DNA from: Dryas octopetala
Lineage: Eukaryota > Streptophyta > Magnoliopsida > Rosales > Rosaceae
NCBI GenBank assembly: GCA_963921425.1
Contig: OY992840.1
Coordinates: 9,488,501 to 9,552,500 of the forward strand
Length of the DNA stretch: 64,000 bases
Direction of reading: 5' to 3'
Numbering within the stretch: the first letter of the stretch is position 1; each line of letters starts with the position of its first letter. This document shows positions 45,571 to 59,947 of this stretch, piece after piece. The translations under genes and the position numbers were made by a program. The notes under the pieces are model-generated. The model had not been told where the DNA came from and did no database searches. It was given only the letters and a program-made list of their open reading frames with translations.

Positions 45571-45904
45571 GATTGAAGGCTTTCAAGTTGCAGAGACTGT
45601 GAGAGAGAACGGCGGAGAAGACAACATCGTGAAAATGTGAGGTATAACATGTAATTTTTCTAACATGATCGAGGGTATAATAGGAAATGTAAATATTTCA
45701 TTAAATGACCGGTTTTTTGTAACTCACAGCTGCTTTTAAAAGCAGGGGAGGACCTGCTTTGCATAGTTACGGTCACTCACCTCCAACTTTCATACAAAGC
45801 AACTTAATTAATATTTACCAAACACCAATTAGCTGCTTTAATTGTGTGTCACCTCACAATTGTAATAAAAAGCTACTTTTCCATGTTTACCAAACGCACC
45901 CTTA

Positions 45905-48900
45905 CAAGAGGAGAGGATATTGGTTGATTTGGCCAGGGGGGAAGAAATGGTGATGGTGGGGCCATGCAGGTGAAGACATATATGGTGAATTATGGTTTGG
46001 GTGGTAAAGGGGGTGTAATTGATATCTTTTATAATTTAAATGTAAAAATTATATGAAAGGCTAAAGTTGTCTTTGTCAAAAATAATGCGACAAATAAATC
46101 CTGACATATATTTAATTAAATTAATTATAATCGATATAAAAAAATTTCACATTAGGGCACAAGTTTAGGCACCCAACATTACCCTTGTGGCCTTGTGTAA
46201 AGTAGTTAACAATCTAACTGTTGTTTTAAGATCATGCGTGAAGCGACTTGTGATTAGGACTATCTTAAGTTAGCTCTAGTGGGCCACATCAATTAGGGAA
46301 TTAAGACATGCATACCCTTAACACGGACGCATGGCTTGAAGATAACAAAGATAGTTTTTGTCTCACAAAGAGCTGACACCATTATTTTTGGGGTGGGTGC
46401 TGGACTGCTGGTGATTTGATTTGCTTTCAATCTCATATTAAACTCGAGTTCATTTGTGAATCTGTGATACATACACGCTAGCTAAAGTACATTTTCATCA
46501 ACTTTATAATATTCGTCTTCTTCATGCTTTGGAGGCATTTTGAATCGATCGATTGGGAACGATGCTTCTTTTCAACGACTATAGCTTTATACAAGGGTCT
46601 TCTAACAAGAGATTTTCATTTAGTATTAAATGAGAAATTTTTTTTTGTTGAATGCACGGGTCGTTTTATGTTAATTAAAATTATTTATTTTTTATATTTT
46701 TATTAATAGTTTATTTTTATAAAAAATTAACTAAATTAGAGATTGTTAAAATATCTATTAATTTGAATGAAATAAATGAATAAATAATAAATTTATTTAT
46801 AAAAATCTAAACTTTGACTGCTTAATTAAATAGATAAACAATTTTAATTTAATAAATTTTTTATAATAATAATTTATCAATAAAAATGTAAAAAGTGGAC
46901 AATTTAAATCGAAGCAAAATAATTCACGTGGGCTTACATAAAATCTCTTATTTAATAAAATGAAGAATTCCTATGATAGCCTATAATATTATTTGGATCT
47001 CTTGAAGGGCTAAGATCACAAGCTGGCCTGTATAGTCTGAGAGGGAAAAAACTGGCAGATGATGCTGGTCCCTAAATATTAATGAAGGTCGTCGCGGGAG
47101 TTTTTGAGGGCGATTGGTGTGGGGAATGGGGATCCACGTGCATGGACATGTGTTAAAAGGAGAGGAGAGCGCCTTAGCACAAGGGTTAATTAATTTGTGA
47201 TGTCATGTCATCAAATTACTCCACACATCAAATCATGCATTGATGGTATATATTATATGAAAAAAAAAAAAAAAACACTAAACAACGTATGAGTAAAAAA
47301 GGTTAATGAATGAGGTCCGAAATAATTTCTAATTTCTAAATAAATAAAATACTGTCAGTCTTTTGATAAACAAATTTTATAAGTGTAGCATTCGTGATAT
47401 AAATTATATAATTTGCAATGTGATGAATTTTGGTTTTTTTTTTTTAATTCAAGGGAGGAGTGCAATACTCACACGCTCACATAAATGGAGGGTTGAAAAA
47501 ATCTGTTAATGAAGCTAGAAGCCCTCAACTCTCTGCTACTAAAATTATAACTTTAGATGATAAAAAAAAAAAAATTATACACTTTTAGATGTAATGAAAT
47601 GAATTAAAACAGTAAATAACTCAAGTGTATGCTCACCTCTAATTTAAAATGTTGTCATATGTTTAAAAAATTAATCATGAATTAATATATTGTATTTAAT
47701 TAATTTTGATATTATAATGATGAGAGAAAAAAATAATTTGACAACTCTTTTCTACTTTTATCCTTATTTTTTATTGCTCAACTTTTTTATTACCTATTAA
47801 TTTTTTTTCTCTTTTATTTAATTATTTCTAATAATTTTTACTTTTTTTTTATTTTTTTGCTCTTCTCTAGTACGCCTCTGAATGTGACAATATTTTAATC
47901 GTACAATCCATCTATTTTTCAAGGATTTTGATTTTAGGCCACGTTCCTCAAATGGCTAGCTAGTAATTTTAAATAATAAAATTCTTTAAATATCATGGTT
48001 CAAAATTTCAAATCTAGAAAGTCCCTTCCTTAAGTTATTAAAAAAAGAAAAAAAGAAAAAAAGAAAGGAAAGCAGGAATAGAAGATAATGAACATCATAT
48101 ATATATATATATGTGGTAAGATCTAAAGAGAATGTCTCACATTTTTGGAGAAATACAGGCATCTTAACCTATAGCCATAAAATTTGAACAGTTTACTTTT
48201 TTGAATTCAATGTGTTTGATAAAACTAAAATGATAATGATGATAATCAAATAACTAATTGACTTACAATTTGTCTCATTTTTTTCAAAAATAATTCTTGA
48301 AAAAAGGAGAATGAGGACATTCTCACTTTATCATTATTCATGTTTATATGTTCTGACATATTCAAACATGCAAGTTAAATTCACCTTAGCAATAGTTTAG
48401 AACACACTTTATAATAACATAATATGTTCAATTATTGGACAAGATAACATTACTTATTACATTATATAAATAAATATATATCCTAATATATTAGACAAGC
48501 AGTCTCCTCCACTAGAGCTTTTTAAGATATTAATATTTAACTTACTTGTAAATTGCCTCTTCCTTTCCTTTGCATCTGAGCTATATATGAACTTTCTAAA
48601 AGTGGATTGAGATGGGTATCATCTTTATATGCACCTTAGTATCTACTAATCAAACTAGAAATAACTGGCTTTTGTTTGTGTATCTGGAGGCAAGCAGCGT
48701 GGCTGCATCATTTCCAAGTTACGTGGGATGGTGTAATGAATCTATTAATTAAATTTTAGGCACAACAATTAACAACAAGCTTTATTCACGATATGTTGGG
48801 TATCTAGCTATGCTACCAAGTGCCAAGTGATGATACAACAAAAGTTGGAGACAAGAAGAATAAAAAAAAAATAGTGAGAATATCATAATATATAGAGTCT

Positions 48901-49053
48901 GTGGGCTGCATGTACTTCTATAAATGGTTTATGAAGCATTGTTGTTATAAAGTACAGTTAAATTGTGCCTAATTCATACACATTAAAATGTGTAAGGAGC
49001 ATTTATTGTCTTATTTCTTTGACAACTAGCTAACATTCTGGTCTAATGGAACT
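45905..49053. other. AT-rich intergenic DNA, no gene recognised
   Basis: Contains homopolymer and AT-rich runs. A possible mirrored element lies at about 46590-46970 (GAGATTTTCATTTAGTATT facing AATAAGAGATTTTATG on the other strand), and another at 48128-48330 (AGAGAATGTCTCAC facing GTGAGAATGTCCTC). Neither is delimited well enough to call separately. No coding region. Confidence 0.4.
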
Positions 49054-49058
49054 GGTTA

Positions 49059-49420
49059 TGATAGAATTAGAGCATCCAACCCAAATCCAATTGGCAATGG
49101 GTGGAGAGGCCCAAGACTTATAAGCACATATGTTAAGCTCGCTTTCCGATATGGGACATTGCTCCACATTATTCTCAACACGCCCCCACACGTGTGGCGA
49201 TATTTTGAGCCTTACACGTGAACAAATTGTATTAGGTGACGTGGGAGCACGTGTGGCCGTTGGGCCTTACACGCGGATAACCAAGCTCTGATACCATGAT
49301 AGAATTAGAGCATCCAACCCAAATCCAATTGGCAATGGGTGGAGAGGCCCAAGACTTATAAGCACATATGTGAAGCTCTAGCTTTCCGATATGGGACATT
49401 GCTCCACATTATTTTCAACA
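49059..49420 (-). mobile_element. TRIM retrotransposon (complete, 362 bp)
   Basis: Same family as 3467-3830 in opposite orientation. LTRs are at 49059-49180 and 49297-49420 and differ at only a few positions. The primer-binding site (complement of TGGTATCAGAGCTTGG) occupies 49281-49296, next to the right-hand LTR, which is the 5' LTR on the minus strand. The polypurine stretch appears as CGCCCCCACAC at 49181. An exact 5-bp duplication GGTTA flanks it (49054-49058, 49421-49425). No coding capacity. Confidence 0.93.
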
Positions 49421-49425
49421 GGTTA

Positions 49426-52218
49426 TTTTTAACTTTATATGGAATTATCTTGTTAATTAACTGATCTAACAATGTAAAATGCTTATATTATCAAACTGTG
49501 AACCCTAAATAAAAAAAAAATTATCAAATCAGGAATAATGTGCTTATATTGATATATTGTGAATCTAAATTACATATTCAACTAATAATCAAACTAATCA
49601 ATAGAACATAATGACTAAGAGGAACTGCCTCTAGTATTTCGATCAGCTTTGACATGGCCTTGATCTTTTGGTGAAGTTGCAATAATATGAGCCTTGTCTA
49701 ATTCAGCTAGTCTAATGACATAAATATCTTATGTTGTCAGACTGATAAGAAAAGCTTGCCATTAATTGGGATATGAGTATATGACATGATTTTAGGCTAC
49801 CATCTAAATTTTTTACTGGTATGCATATTTCTTTTCTTTAATAAATGACAAGAAAGCAATATATATGCATTCATTTAATTTGAAGTTTAACTACCTATTG
49901 TATTAGTATTAGGAACCCAATTACCAATCCTCCCCACTTATAGAGAGGTAGGTAATGCATAAATATGCCCAATGTAAATTACCAATAAAGTCTCTCATCA
50001 AAGAAAACTACCTAAAAAGGGATCTAAAAAGACCGAGGAAAGATGAGATTTTTCGATATAATCGATACACCATCACGTAATATAATCAATATATATATTA
50101 TAATATGAGTGAATATTATTAATAGTATACCCTATAAAGATAAACATATCATTCAACAATACCCTTTCACGGTTGAATTAGTTACACCACATAACAGTGT
50201 ATCGGTTACATAAAAAAAATTCTCAAGAAAGACGCATTTTAAAGGCAACATATTTTAATTGCCCTTTAAAAAGACAACAAAACTTGACATTAAGCTCTGA
50301 TTTGTGCTTATTTGGGCATATAGTTTTTAGAATATTAACGTTTCTGTTTCTTATTATGAAATATTGGATCAAAATTTGATAGTGCAATTGCATAACTTTC
50401 TAAATTAAGTGGGAAAATTATAGACCTTTCTCTCTTCTTTTTCAGAGAGGTTAGCAAGAGTCAACCTTTTGGACTCTCACGTTCGAAACAGGGAAGAGAA
50501 TGGTAATCTACAGCCACAAAAATTAACTAGTTGGCATAGAGGACTTTTGTTGGTTAATCTGTTAAATCACATTTACTTTTTATTAACAATTGTACTTTAT
50601 ACGAGAAACAGATCAAATTATTAGCATTTAAATTACACTTAATAATTTTAAAATTCATTTTACAGTCTTTAATAATAAATAAACTCACCTAAAATATTGT
50701 AATAACAAATAAACTCACATTATAACATACTATCTGTTTTTTGTGTCGAGCATTCGACATGTTTTTTTTTTTTTTGAAAATTAGGCAAATTGCCACCGTC
50801 GAACAGTAATAATTAGTAACAGTCATTTTTACATTATAACACGGGTAGATATGTATCTATAAACTTAAATTTTATGTTTTATGTTGTTTTATTAATTTTT
50901 AACATATTTATATAAAAAAAAACATAAATATTATTTTTATGTAATTTTAAATAGTCACTATTACACAATAATAATTATTAAGCACTCAATAAATTTTGTG
51001 TTGTACATATTTCTTTAAAGTGGGCCGGTATGTCACCGGTTTTTTGAGAGTGGGCTGGTATGTCCTTTTATTTTCTTAATTAGACTTAAAAAAAAAAATT
51101 CTTTGAAATTATTGCATATGCGCAAATAATTATTTGATTTAATGGTAGGAGTGTAGGACAATTATTAATAAAGAAAAAATTATTGTAAATGCTAACTTAC
51201 AATATTGGCATTGACATGACCCCTTGTCCTTGGTCTCCTTACTTAAAATACACGTTCTCTGCGCTTCTCTTTATGAACAATAATGGCTTCTTCCTCTTCG
51301 TCTTTCTTACTGTCACCAACATAACACAGTGAAAACTTGCAGAAACTTAAACTTCAAAGGAAAAAAAACAGTCACATATTCATAAAATTCACATGCATAG
51401 AATTCACGGCCATAACTTAATGAAAAAATTTCAAAGATCAAAACCCAGATGACAAATCCCATCAAACTGATCAGTTTTTTAAGAGAGTGGGGCAGGTAAA
51501 AGTAGGGTGTCCTTCAACCCCATCAACTGCTTTTATTGTAAAGTTTGATAAAACAAATGAAAATTATTAATCATGGTTTAAGGGTCCAAAAGAAAGCAAC
51601 AACCAGCAATCAAATCCCTGTTTCTCAAGTACCAAACAAGGAACAATTTCCTCCATTGGAGATCACCAAACTTCCAGATGGGAAACAACTCATTTGAGCA
51701 CTACCAAACGGCCCCCACAGCTACTTATGTCCTCTATGCATGGTGCAACATTTATTAGTTCCCCCTATCATTTCAAAATGTGTATCTCACTACCACACCA
51801 TGTGCCTGCCCATACCATATATCATCCTCACTAGGCATATTTGGGGTGGGCATAGTGTTCTCTTTGCAAAAATTGGATCCAATTTTGTTGTTTCTGATAT
51901 GGGTTTTTCTTTTGCTTGATTGATTTAGCATATATGGGTTTATGGTCTTTTGTAGGCCACCCATATAGTTCTTTCAAATTTTCAACCAAACACCTACATC
52001 ATTGAGTTGAATGCTTGGGCATAGACTCTTACTCTAAGTGGAATTTCTAATGCAGCAGGTGGGAAAATAAAAGGGTTTTCTGTCATGTGTATGTGACTAA
52101 ACATTGCCAATTCTGTTGCCTCAGAAAGCCATAGAAACAAGAATTTTGTGATGTCCTTTCAAAATTATGTTTTTATTATACAAGGGCTTTATAGTAGCCA
52201 CTGTATGCAACCACTCTG
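49426..52218. other. Intergenic DNA, no gene recognised
   Basis: AT-rich sequence with only short open frames. A duplicated phrase TGGGC(C/T)GGTATGTC lies at about 51020 and 51052. Nothing recognisable otherwise. Confidence 0.4.
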
Positions 52219-52330
52219 TACCATATGGAGGTCCCTCCCTGCTGGTTAATTCACCAGTTAAGGTTCAAACTCCGTAGGTGTCTCTTGAAAACTTGCCCAG
52301 CTATCAAAAAAAAAAAAAAGAGAAAAAAAA
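52219..52330 (+). mobile_element. Possible SINE fragment
   Basis: GTTAAGGTTCAAACTCCG resembles an RNA polymerase III B box and is followed about 40 bases later by a long A-rich tail (52303-52330). The A-box region is not clear and no target duplication was found. Confidence 0.35.
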
Positions 52331-54342
52331 GTACCCAAGGGGTTGGCATATGCTTCTACTGTTGTACATTTGTTTGTTAGTTTTAACTTTTAATGAATGG
52401 CAGATCTAAGTTTACAGCTCCTGCACATCAGTCTATGATGTCCATCACATAGACAGAAACTTTTTTGTTTGGTCAATATATAAATAGGAACTTAATTAAA
52501 GAGTCCAATAATTGTTATTCAGCAGTAGAGTGTTTTTCTTTTCCAGTTTGGCAACTAAAAGAACAGTATTCCAGATTCGAATCAGGATATCACTATTAGA
52601 CTATCTGCATAGGGGGTAATCAATAGTAATTGGTATTGAAATTCAGATTATGGAAGGCAAATTTTTCTTTGGGGTGCCATTTCAGTCACAGTACAACAGA
52701 TCCCAAATTAGTCCTATAGTCATTAGTCAGTCACTCAGTCATATTCAGAAGGCTCAAAAGCATCAGCCAAAAAAAGGGGGTATTCAAACTAGCAATGAGT
52801 CTTTTAAGGAAAAGTGAAAGTTTTCAAGGGAAGTGTACTGTGTAGAGTTATTTGGTGATTCAAGGATACAGAGGATTCAGAATAATACCATGTCAAATAA
52901 AACCAACTAACCAAGTGCCAATCAATCCCATTTGGCAATAGATTAATAAACCCATGCAATGTTTCTCTCAAATGCCTTCTCATTAAAAGGTGCAATGGTT
53001 AACTCCTTCTTACCTTACCTGGTTGAATTCTGTCAAAATCTTTTTCGTCTTGTGCACCAAACTCTTCCTATGAATCTGATCTGACAGCAAATAGCTTGAC
53101 CCAGAATTCACTGCAATCTTAAATTCTTAGTTGTAAAGTAGTCTTTAAGTTTTCAATTGCAAAAAGGAAGATAAGTGATATCTGTCACCTGGTGTGGGTG
53201 GCTAGAGATTCTACCTATCAGAATCATAAATTGGCAAATAATTGAATGTACATCCATAAAATTATACAAATCAAGCCTTTATTTTGACTGTAAATTTGCA
53301 AATATTTAGAGAGACAGAGTCTTCAATCCCACCTAAAAAAAGGCAAGTTGAAAAAACTAATGTTCATGCACTGTGCTTAATGGCCCATAATGTGTCTCAA
53401 GAAGTGACTGCCACTGCCAACAAAGGCATTATTCATGAGGACAATGGGTCTCTCTCTCTCTCTCTCCCTCACAAACTGATCAGGGTCTTATTGTCATTGC
53501 ATTAAGTAGTTTTCCAGTAGCTGATTCCATTGCACAATTAATGATATGTTGCTAAATTAATCTGCTTGGTACTATCTAACACCCATTTGCAATCTATTTA
53601 CAATTTAACTAATCTGCCACTACCTCTTTGCCTATTTGCACATTGATCATGAAATGTGATTTGTGTTTGCTCATAAAAGAGCCTCCAAACCCCACCACAG
53701 AAAAAAAAAAAAATAATAATCAGTCAAATAATGTCAATAATACTTTTATGAGAAGCATGGTAAAAACAAGGAGATAAATACCAAAGGCCTCTGTTGTTGG
53801 AACTTGGTAGGTTAGAGGACAAAACTTAAATGATTTGTACTGTCTCCATCTCTACAGCTCTTTCCAACATTGTAATAGTGTCAGTATGACTCTGAAAGAC
53901 TGAAACCCTCCTCTGCCCAGGTCCTGTGTGTGTAGCAGTGATTGACTGACACTGCTCATACAGAAATACATGTAAAATCTCTGTCCTCAGGTTTTGCCAA
54001 TCCAATTTGGCTCTGTGGTCCTTAGCTTTTTCAAAGAAAGAAACCAAAATTTAAGCTCACTGGCATGTGCCAAATAAGTTCAACGATGGCATGCATGCGC
54101 CAGGGCCTCCAAAAATGCATATTTATGTGCAGAACTCAGCTAGCCTCACATGTTTACATCACTTTATGGAGTTGAACTTTCAAGCTTGTGAACTGGCTGG
54201 CAGCATGCCAGCATGCCAATGACTTGAGCTCATCATCATTCATCATCCATGGCAGGCTTCTCAGCCAGATATTTTGTACTAAGTTGGGTCCTAATCAATT
54301 AGACTTGACTGTTCTACATTTTCAGAAGCTCAGGATCTAAGG
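52331..54342. other. Intergenic DNA, no gene recognised
   Basis: Less AT-rich than its surroundings, with a short (TC)n run at about 53448-53466. Open frames are short and unrelated to known proteins. It could contain a noncoding transcript, but the sequence alone does not show it. Confidence 0.4.
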
Positions 54343-54859
54343 TAGAGGTGTCAAACGGGCCGGGCCGGGTCAACCCGTTTAAGTTGAGCACATCGTGCTT
54401 TCGTGCCATGTTCGGGTCGGCCCATATAGTTAAGACTTAAGCCCGGCACGGCCCGCGGGCCATTCGTGCTCGTGCTCGTGCCGTGCCTTAAACGGGCCGG
54501 TCCACGGACTTTTTTTATTTTTTATTTTTTAGGGAGATAAAACTAATCTCATAATATTTTTTCTTATTTATAATTAAATATTAACATTATTTTTTATGAA
54601 AATTGAATATTTTTGTTGAAAAGTTCTCTAAAAATGAAAAAAAAAACAATGTTAAAATAGTCGTGCCTAATTCGGGCCCATTTTGTGCCCGTACTCGTGC
54701 CGTGCTTGGCCCATATCGTGCTCGTGCCGTGCCGTGCCGTGCTAGATGGGCTAAAACCTTCGGCCCAGCCCGGGCCATTTAATCGTGTCGTGTCGTGCCG
54801 TGCTGTGCCTATTTTAATCGTGCCGTGCTCAGGCCGGCCCAATCCGTTTAACACCTCTA
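54343..54859. mobile_element. hAT-type MITE, GC-rich ends, copy 2
   Basis: The ends TAGAGGTGTCAAACGGGC and, on the opposite strand, TAGAGGTGTTAAACGGAT are inverted repeats. Inside is GC-rich sequence (GGGCCGGGCC, CGTGCCGTGC words) around an AT-rich middle, as in 38611-39090. The Arg/Gly/Pro-rich open frames are artefacts of the repeats. The flanking bases do not form a clear 8-bp duplication. Confidence 0.7.
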
Positions 54860-55517
54860 AATTCTGAGGTGTGTACAGGGTCCATGGTAGAAGGCTACAA
54901 GCACACACCAAATGGATTAAGTATAACTCTGACAGCCACAACAAGGTCACCAGCACCATCTATCTTTGGGGAGAGATTTGAATGAAGAATTGAATTTATG
55001 GCAGAAACAAATTATTCAATTAAAAAGTTAAAAGGATATTTTGGATTTTTTTAAGAGTAAAAAGAAAAAAGAAAATTTATATTTTTATGTTTTTATTTAT
55101 TCTTCTCACATGATCAAATTCTAGACTTTGGTTCTCAATTGATGTAATAATGTTTAATTTGTCGTTCGCGTCACTCACTCTAAATCTCATTTATTTTCAA
55201 CGAAATACCATTATATCATTTGTCATCACTGACTAACAAAATTTTGAGAAAACTCTTGTGTCTCTAGTATCATTATTATTAATTTTTAATGATTGTTTAA
55301 AGGTTTGATAAGCATTTAAAGCAAGCCAAGATGGGAGAGTACAAAATGATGAAAACATAGCCCGGTAAGGCCGATGAGATTTGGCTCAACTGGGCAAAGT
55401 TTAAATCTTGTCGCATGTGAAAAAAAAAAATTAACAAAATAACACTCTGCAATTGTCCATTCTATGCTACCAAATTGCCATAATTTACACAGTTACACTA
55501 AACCAAGTTTGTATTTA

Positions 55518-55985
55518 GAGTTAATTATAGTAATAGTACATGAACTATAACTCGAGTATCACTTTAGTCTATAAATTTCATTTTGAAATTCTAAAGTCCA
55601 TGAACTACATTTTAGAATTCTAAAGCCCATGAATTATCGCACAACTATCACTTTAAAGTTCTTTTTATAACTTCTGTTACATTTTTCATTCAAAACACCC
55701 ATGCATTGCGCACTTGCGTGTGTTGGTTGCTTCCTTATTCTTCTCAATAATTTTGAAAATTATTGCATAAGGGCGAGATGAGACGTTGAAGGAGGGATAG
55801 AGCACTGTGAAAATGAAAATACCCCTCAAATATGGGTCACGTGCGTGACTCATGGATATTTTTGACGAAAAAATATAACATAAGTTACAAAAATGGCTAA
55901 AGTGATACTCATGCAATAGTTCAAGAACTCCAGAATTTCAAAATGAAATTCATAGACTAAAGTACTCCGGGTAATTAATTCTTGT
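55518..55985. mobile_element. MITE with long inverted repeats
   Basis: The left half contains GTATCACTTTAGTCTATAAA and TTTCATTTTGAAATTCT; the right half contains their reverse complements (AGAATTTCAAAATGAAA, then CATAGACTAAAGTACTCC). Arms are about 100-130 bases. A 76-codon frame between them is not convincing. The precise ends and target duplication were not resolved. Confidence 0.6.
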
Positions 55986-58900
55986 AAATATGCATAAAGT
56001 CTATTGGCATTTCTGTTAAGAGGTAATGAGAGATTTCCTCCCTTGACCCAAAAGAAAAGTGCACCCTTAAGATTGATGAATCTAAAGTAGTGTGAACTAC
56101 ACCCCCTTCTTATCCATGAATATTAACAATGATGGCCATTACCTTGAGAATCCAAGTTTCTTGTGGTGTGGTGATTACATAACCCACTTGATTTTTCAAG
56201 TTATATCAATTATACAAGTGATGGGGAAAGTCTCTAGCCTAATAATGTTGACTAAGTTCAAGGTAAAGTGAACATAACTTTCACCTTGTTTCTCATTTTC
56301 CAGTTTTCAGTATCCACTTTAAGCCAATCCAGGCACATGCTCAATATCACAAGGCATCAACGAGAACCTGTTCCAGTTTGGACCACTTGTTCAGAGAAAG
56401 TTTGTGTTAGTTTTGCACAAAAGCCGATGTTTGTGGATTCAAACAACAATCATGAAAAGGGAAATCGAAAAGCACGCATGTAGGTGACCCATAAACTGAA
56501 ACGATCCAACTACATTTCCATAGTTTAAACAAAACCTTCTCATGGTCTCTCAGAAAAAGACCATGATTTCAATGATTAATATCCATGGTAGGACCCCACA
56601 ATTAGTGGTTGGGTTATGACCTAAATGAATTCATCAATCAACTATTATTAGGACAAGGGCCATCCTCAGGGCCGTGAATCAAAGAAGATAAGAGTCATAA
56701 AACAATGAATTTAATTTCAAAATACAGTTTAAATTTTATGAACAGGACTCTGCATGCATCTCTTTTACAACACTGGAAGCAGACCAACAAAAGAGAAAAA
56801 GGAATGTAAAGGTCAAGCTGGAAGAGAAATGAGGGATAAAACAATGGTTCTTAAAAAAAGGTTTTAAGGCTCCTCCAAAATAAGATCATTTCAATTCCCT
56901 TCGGACTAATAGGTCTATACCCTACTTGTCAAGTCAACAAAATTGGAGGAGGTATTAAAACTCTAATCGCAGTGCTTTTCACAATTTCCATCATGATACA
57001 TACAAAAGCAATGATGCAATCACCATATTATAACAATCATGGTTAGCACTAATATTGTAAGTTTTTGATGTTTTGTCAATAGCAATCAATCAGTCAATCA
57101 ACAAGACCAAAGCTTATCACAAAAATCATTAAAGCAATGTTTTATACATGATTAGGGAAACTATTTTTTTTTTTTCCCCTTAATTGAACCTTTTGATTTT
57201 GAGACCAGCTGAATTCCAATCTAGTATACAGAGCTTAATACATGTGGGAAAACACAGTATTTGATAAATCCAGGGAAAGAATAGTGGGAGCCAGTGAAGC
57301 ATGGAAGGTACCACTGAAGAAGAAGCAGGGAATTTGCCAGCATATCTTCCATCAACTTGACTCAATAGAATTCTCCTTACATCTAGATGCTACAACCCCT
57401 TATTTATAATCCTGGAAGTTCCTTCTCTATACTGCCCAAGAATATCTTTACTTTCATTTACTTTTCCACAATTAAAGCAAAGCAAAGTTGTATGGAATAT
57501 GAATCCAGCCGCACAGCATAAATAATAAAATTAATTTCTGGTGACTAAAACCAATTTCATATCCAACATTGCCTTGGAGTACCCCAAACCTTAAGAAAAT
57601 TATTTTCACCACATTGCCTTGGAGACAGAACTGCTGTTAAAGAAAACAGACTTCCTGACACCAGCAGGTTGCACATGGGATCTATGAAATCCAGGCTGCT
57701 CCAGTCAGGAACCATCCTAAAGTTTACAGACAGAAACCATCCTCCAGTCTGAAGTATCTCCATCAGACATTGAATCGTACAGAACCTACCTTTTGGTACA
57801 GCATGTAAATTCATAACGACATGGGAACAAAATACTCATACTCAGCCAGAGAGAGAGAGAGAGAGATTAATTGACACCAGTTACCAGCCTACATGGTAAA
57901 ACATGCCTTCTGTGACCGAAATAGTTCAAAGAAGGAGTACCAACTTGACGAAGTAACTCACTACAGCAAGAAAACCACCATATGTAGTTTCCTTTTGCAA
58001 GTTTTGCAATCAAAGCACTATAGATTGAATAGAAAATTACCCCACCCCCACCCCACTCCAAATTCACATTCCTACATCTTTTCCACCTGTAAATGTTAAC
58101 CCTCCCCCATCCTAAAGCCCTTAAGAAATTGCTGTACAGAATTTCCAGATTCACTGTTTCAACTACTTCACCCAATGAACCGCTATAAAACTCCACTAAT
58201 TTGCCCCTTATTCCAACCATTTTTACCTTACATTTTCATTCATAATCATGAAGTATTAAGTATTGACCACAGGCTGCTTTAAACCTTCAATCTAATGTTT
58301 GTCCTACATCAAAGGCATAACATCCAAATCCCAAAGGCATATATACAAAAAATGGATATATTTCAATTGAGTAAAATGAAAAGCCAAATAGGATTTTTAA
58401 TTTTTTTCTTTGGGGTGGAAAGAAAATGTGGCTTGTCAATATGTATACTACATAATAAAAGAGGTCTAAAGCTCCACCCCTCATGAAATCTTAAACTGCA
58501 TTTCCATTCTAGCTAGTAGCACCTTATCGTGTGAAATTTGCCTTTTATAAGTTTATAACTAGGGATTGAAATTTGTCATTCTAGATAGTAGCCCTTAAAA
58601 ATGATTAACTATTAAATAGTTTTTACTCAAATTGGTAACTAGAGATTGATAGAGAAGGTGCTACTTCTTTAGGGGGAGTGGGGTGGAGAGGAGTGATATA
58701 CTCTAAACATCTCATGGAAGCTTCTCTATTGAAGACTGTGGTCCTCACATCGTTAACTTTTTAAGTTTAATGAGGGTTATTTTCTAAAACTGAAAAATGG
58801 AGAGTCCAATTGGGTTGTCAACTTTCTATATTAGTATAGATACAAGAAGACTCCTTTGTTTATGATTTTTCATGCCATATTCTTGTTTGGGTAATAAAGA

Positions 58901-59947
58901 GACAATTACCCCCAAAATTTTAATGCTGGTATTGGAGTTTCCATACTCATATTGTACTTTTTCTATCAGGTAATCCATAAGGGGATTGGAAAATCTGGAG
59001 AAGATGAGAAGCAGCACATATGAAGAGCCAATAAATACAATTGTTTCTCCTTTTGTTATGAAAATAAAGAGTCTGATCTGCTGTTTTTTCTTTCTAAGGC
59101 GCATTACAAAGTATTCCGGATTGGAATTTTGAATAAATCGGTATACTATAGAAATAGAATTCACATGCTTTTTACATTAGCAAAGACATTGAAGTAGAAG
59201 AGCTAGATAATTGTTCCTACAATTTTGGCATAAGCTTGTATCATTGCTGCACAATCATGTGCCTCATGGGATATAGAATTAGGATTGTATATGCTTTTAT
59301 AAAGTGAAGAGGAACTTGAGTCTCTTCAGCTTTTTCTTTAACAGTTGATATGATCTTCTATTATTGTATGACCATGCATAGCACATGTGGTCCGACTAAT
59401 GATCGGATACAAGGGTGCTATACATATAAACAGGTCAAACTGAACAAAAGAAACGACTTTGGCCATTGGGCTGAGCACGCCTCAGCCTTGTTCTATATCT
59501 TAGCACAACCCAGTTTTGCAACCCAGTTGTTGAAAAAGCTAAAACACATGACCAATTGAATGAGTTTGATAACAGTTTAAATTTAGTACTGAATATTTCC
59601 AGACTTTTATGATGCAATTCTGTAAGTATAACCAAAATTGTAACTTTTTAGCTCAAGAATTGTATACTATTAAGTCAGCATTCAGTGCTTAAGCAAATGT
59701 AGCACTTCAATATCAAATGGGTTGTAATTCATTTTGGTTCATCAAACCCATCTTTTGAATTTGCACTCACAAAAGCAAATGATTAAAGGAAGCTCTAACC
59801 GTCCTAATCAAACTTCATTCAAACAATTTCTCATGCTGGTATTGAATATTGATTCTTAACAACAATTCATACGCAAGCATACAATTTCCTGGTAAAAATT
59901 GCAACAATTTCAGTTGTACAATTTATGGCAACGCTTGTTGTCATACC
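55986..59947. other. Intergenic DNA, no gene recognised
   Basis: Several minus-strand open frames of 60-117 codons (57180-58220, 58826-59164) have no recognisable domain. The stretch lies downstream of the LPP gene on its strand, so part of it could be a spliced 3' untranslated region, but no evidence beyond a donor-like site supports that. Confidence 0.35.

Larger units (their letters stand above)
42010..45901. mobile_element. PIF/Harbinger element carrying a captured MCM7 piece (3.9 kb)
   Basis: The left end GGGTGTGTTTGGTAA and the right end, on the opposite strand GGGTGCGTTTGGTAA, are inverted repeats with one mismatch in 15. Both are followed by related AGCTGTGAA/AAGTAGC-like subterminal words. 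TTA flanks both ends (42007-42009, 45902-45904), the target duplication of PIF/Harbinger elements. Inside are a 288-codon minus-strand frame with Harbinger ORF1-like and transposase parts (42495-43361), a plus-strand MCM7 exon-intron fragment (44045-44586), a diverged tandem duplication (44850-45285) and a 22-bp minisatellite (45503-45570). The transposase lacks most of its catalytic domain, so the element cannot move by itself. Confidence 0.85.

Noticed and set aside
57180..58220. Series of minus-strand open frames downstream of the LPP gene
   Set aside because: No domain, no consistent exon phase and no homology I can name; at most untranslated or noncoding transcript.
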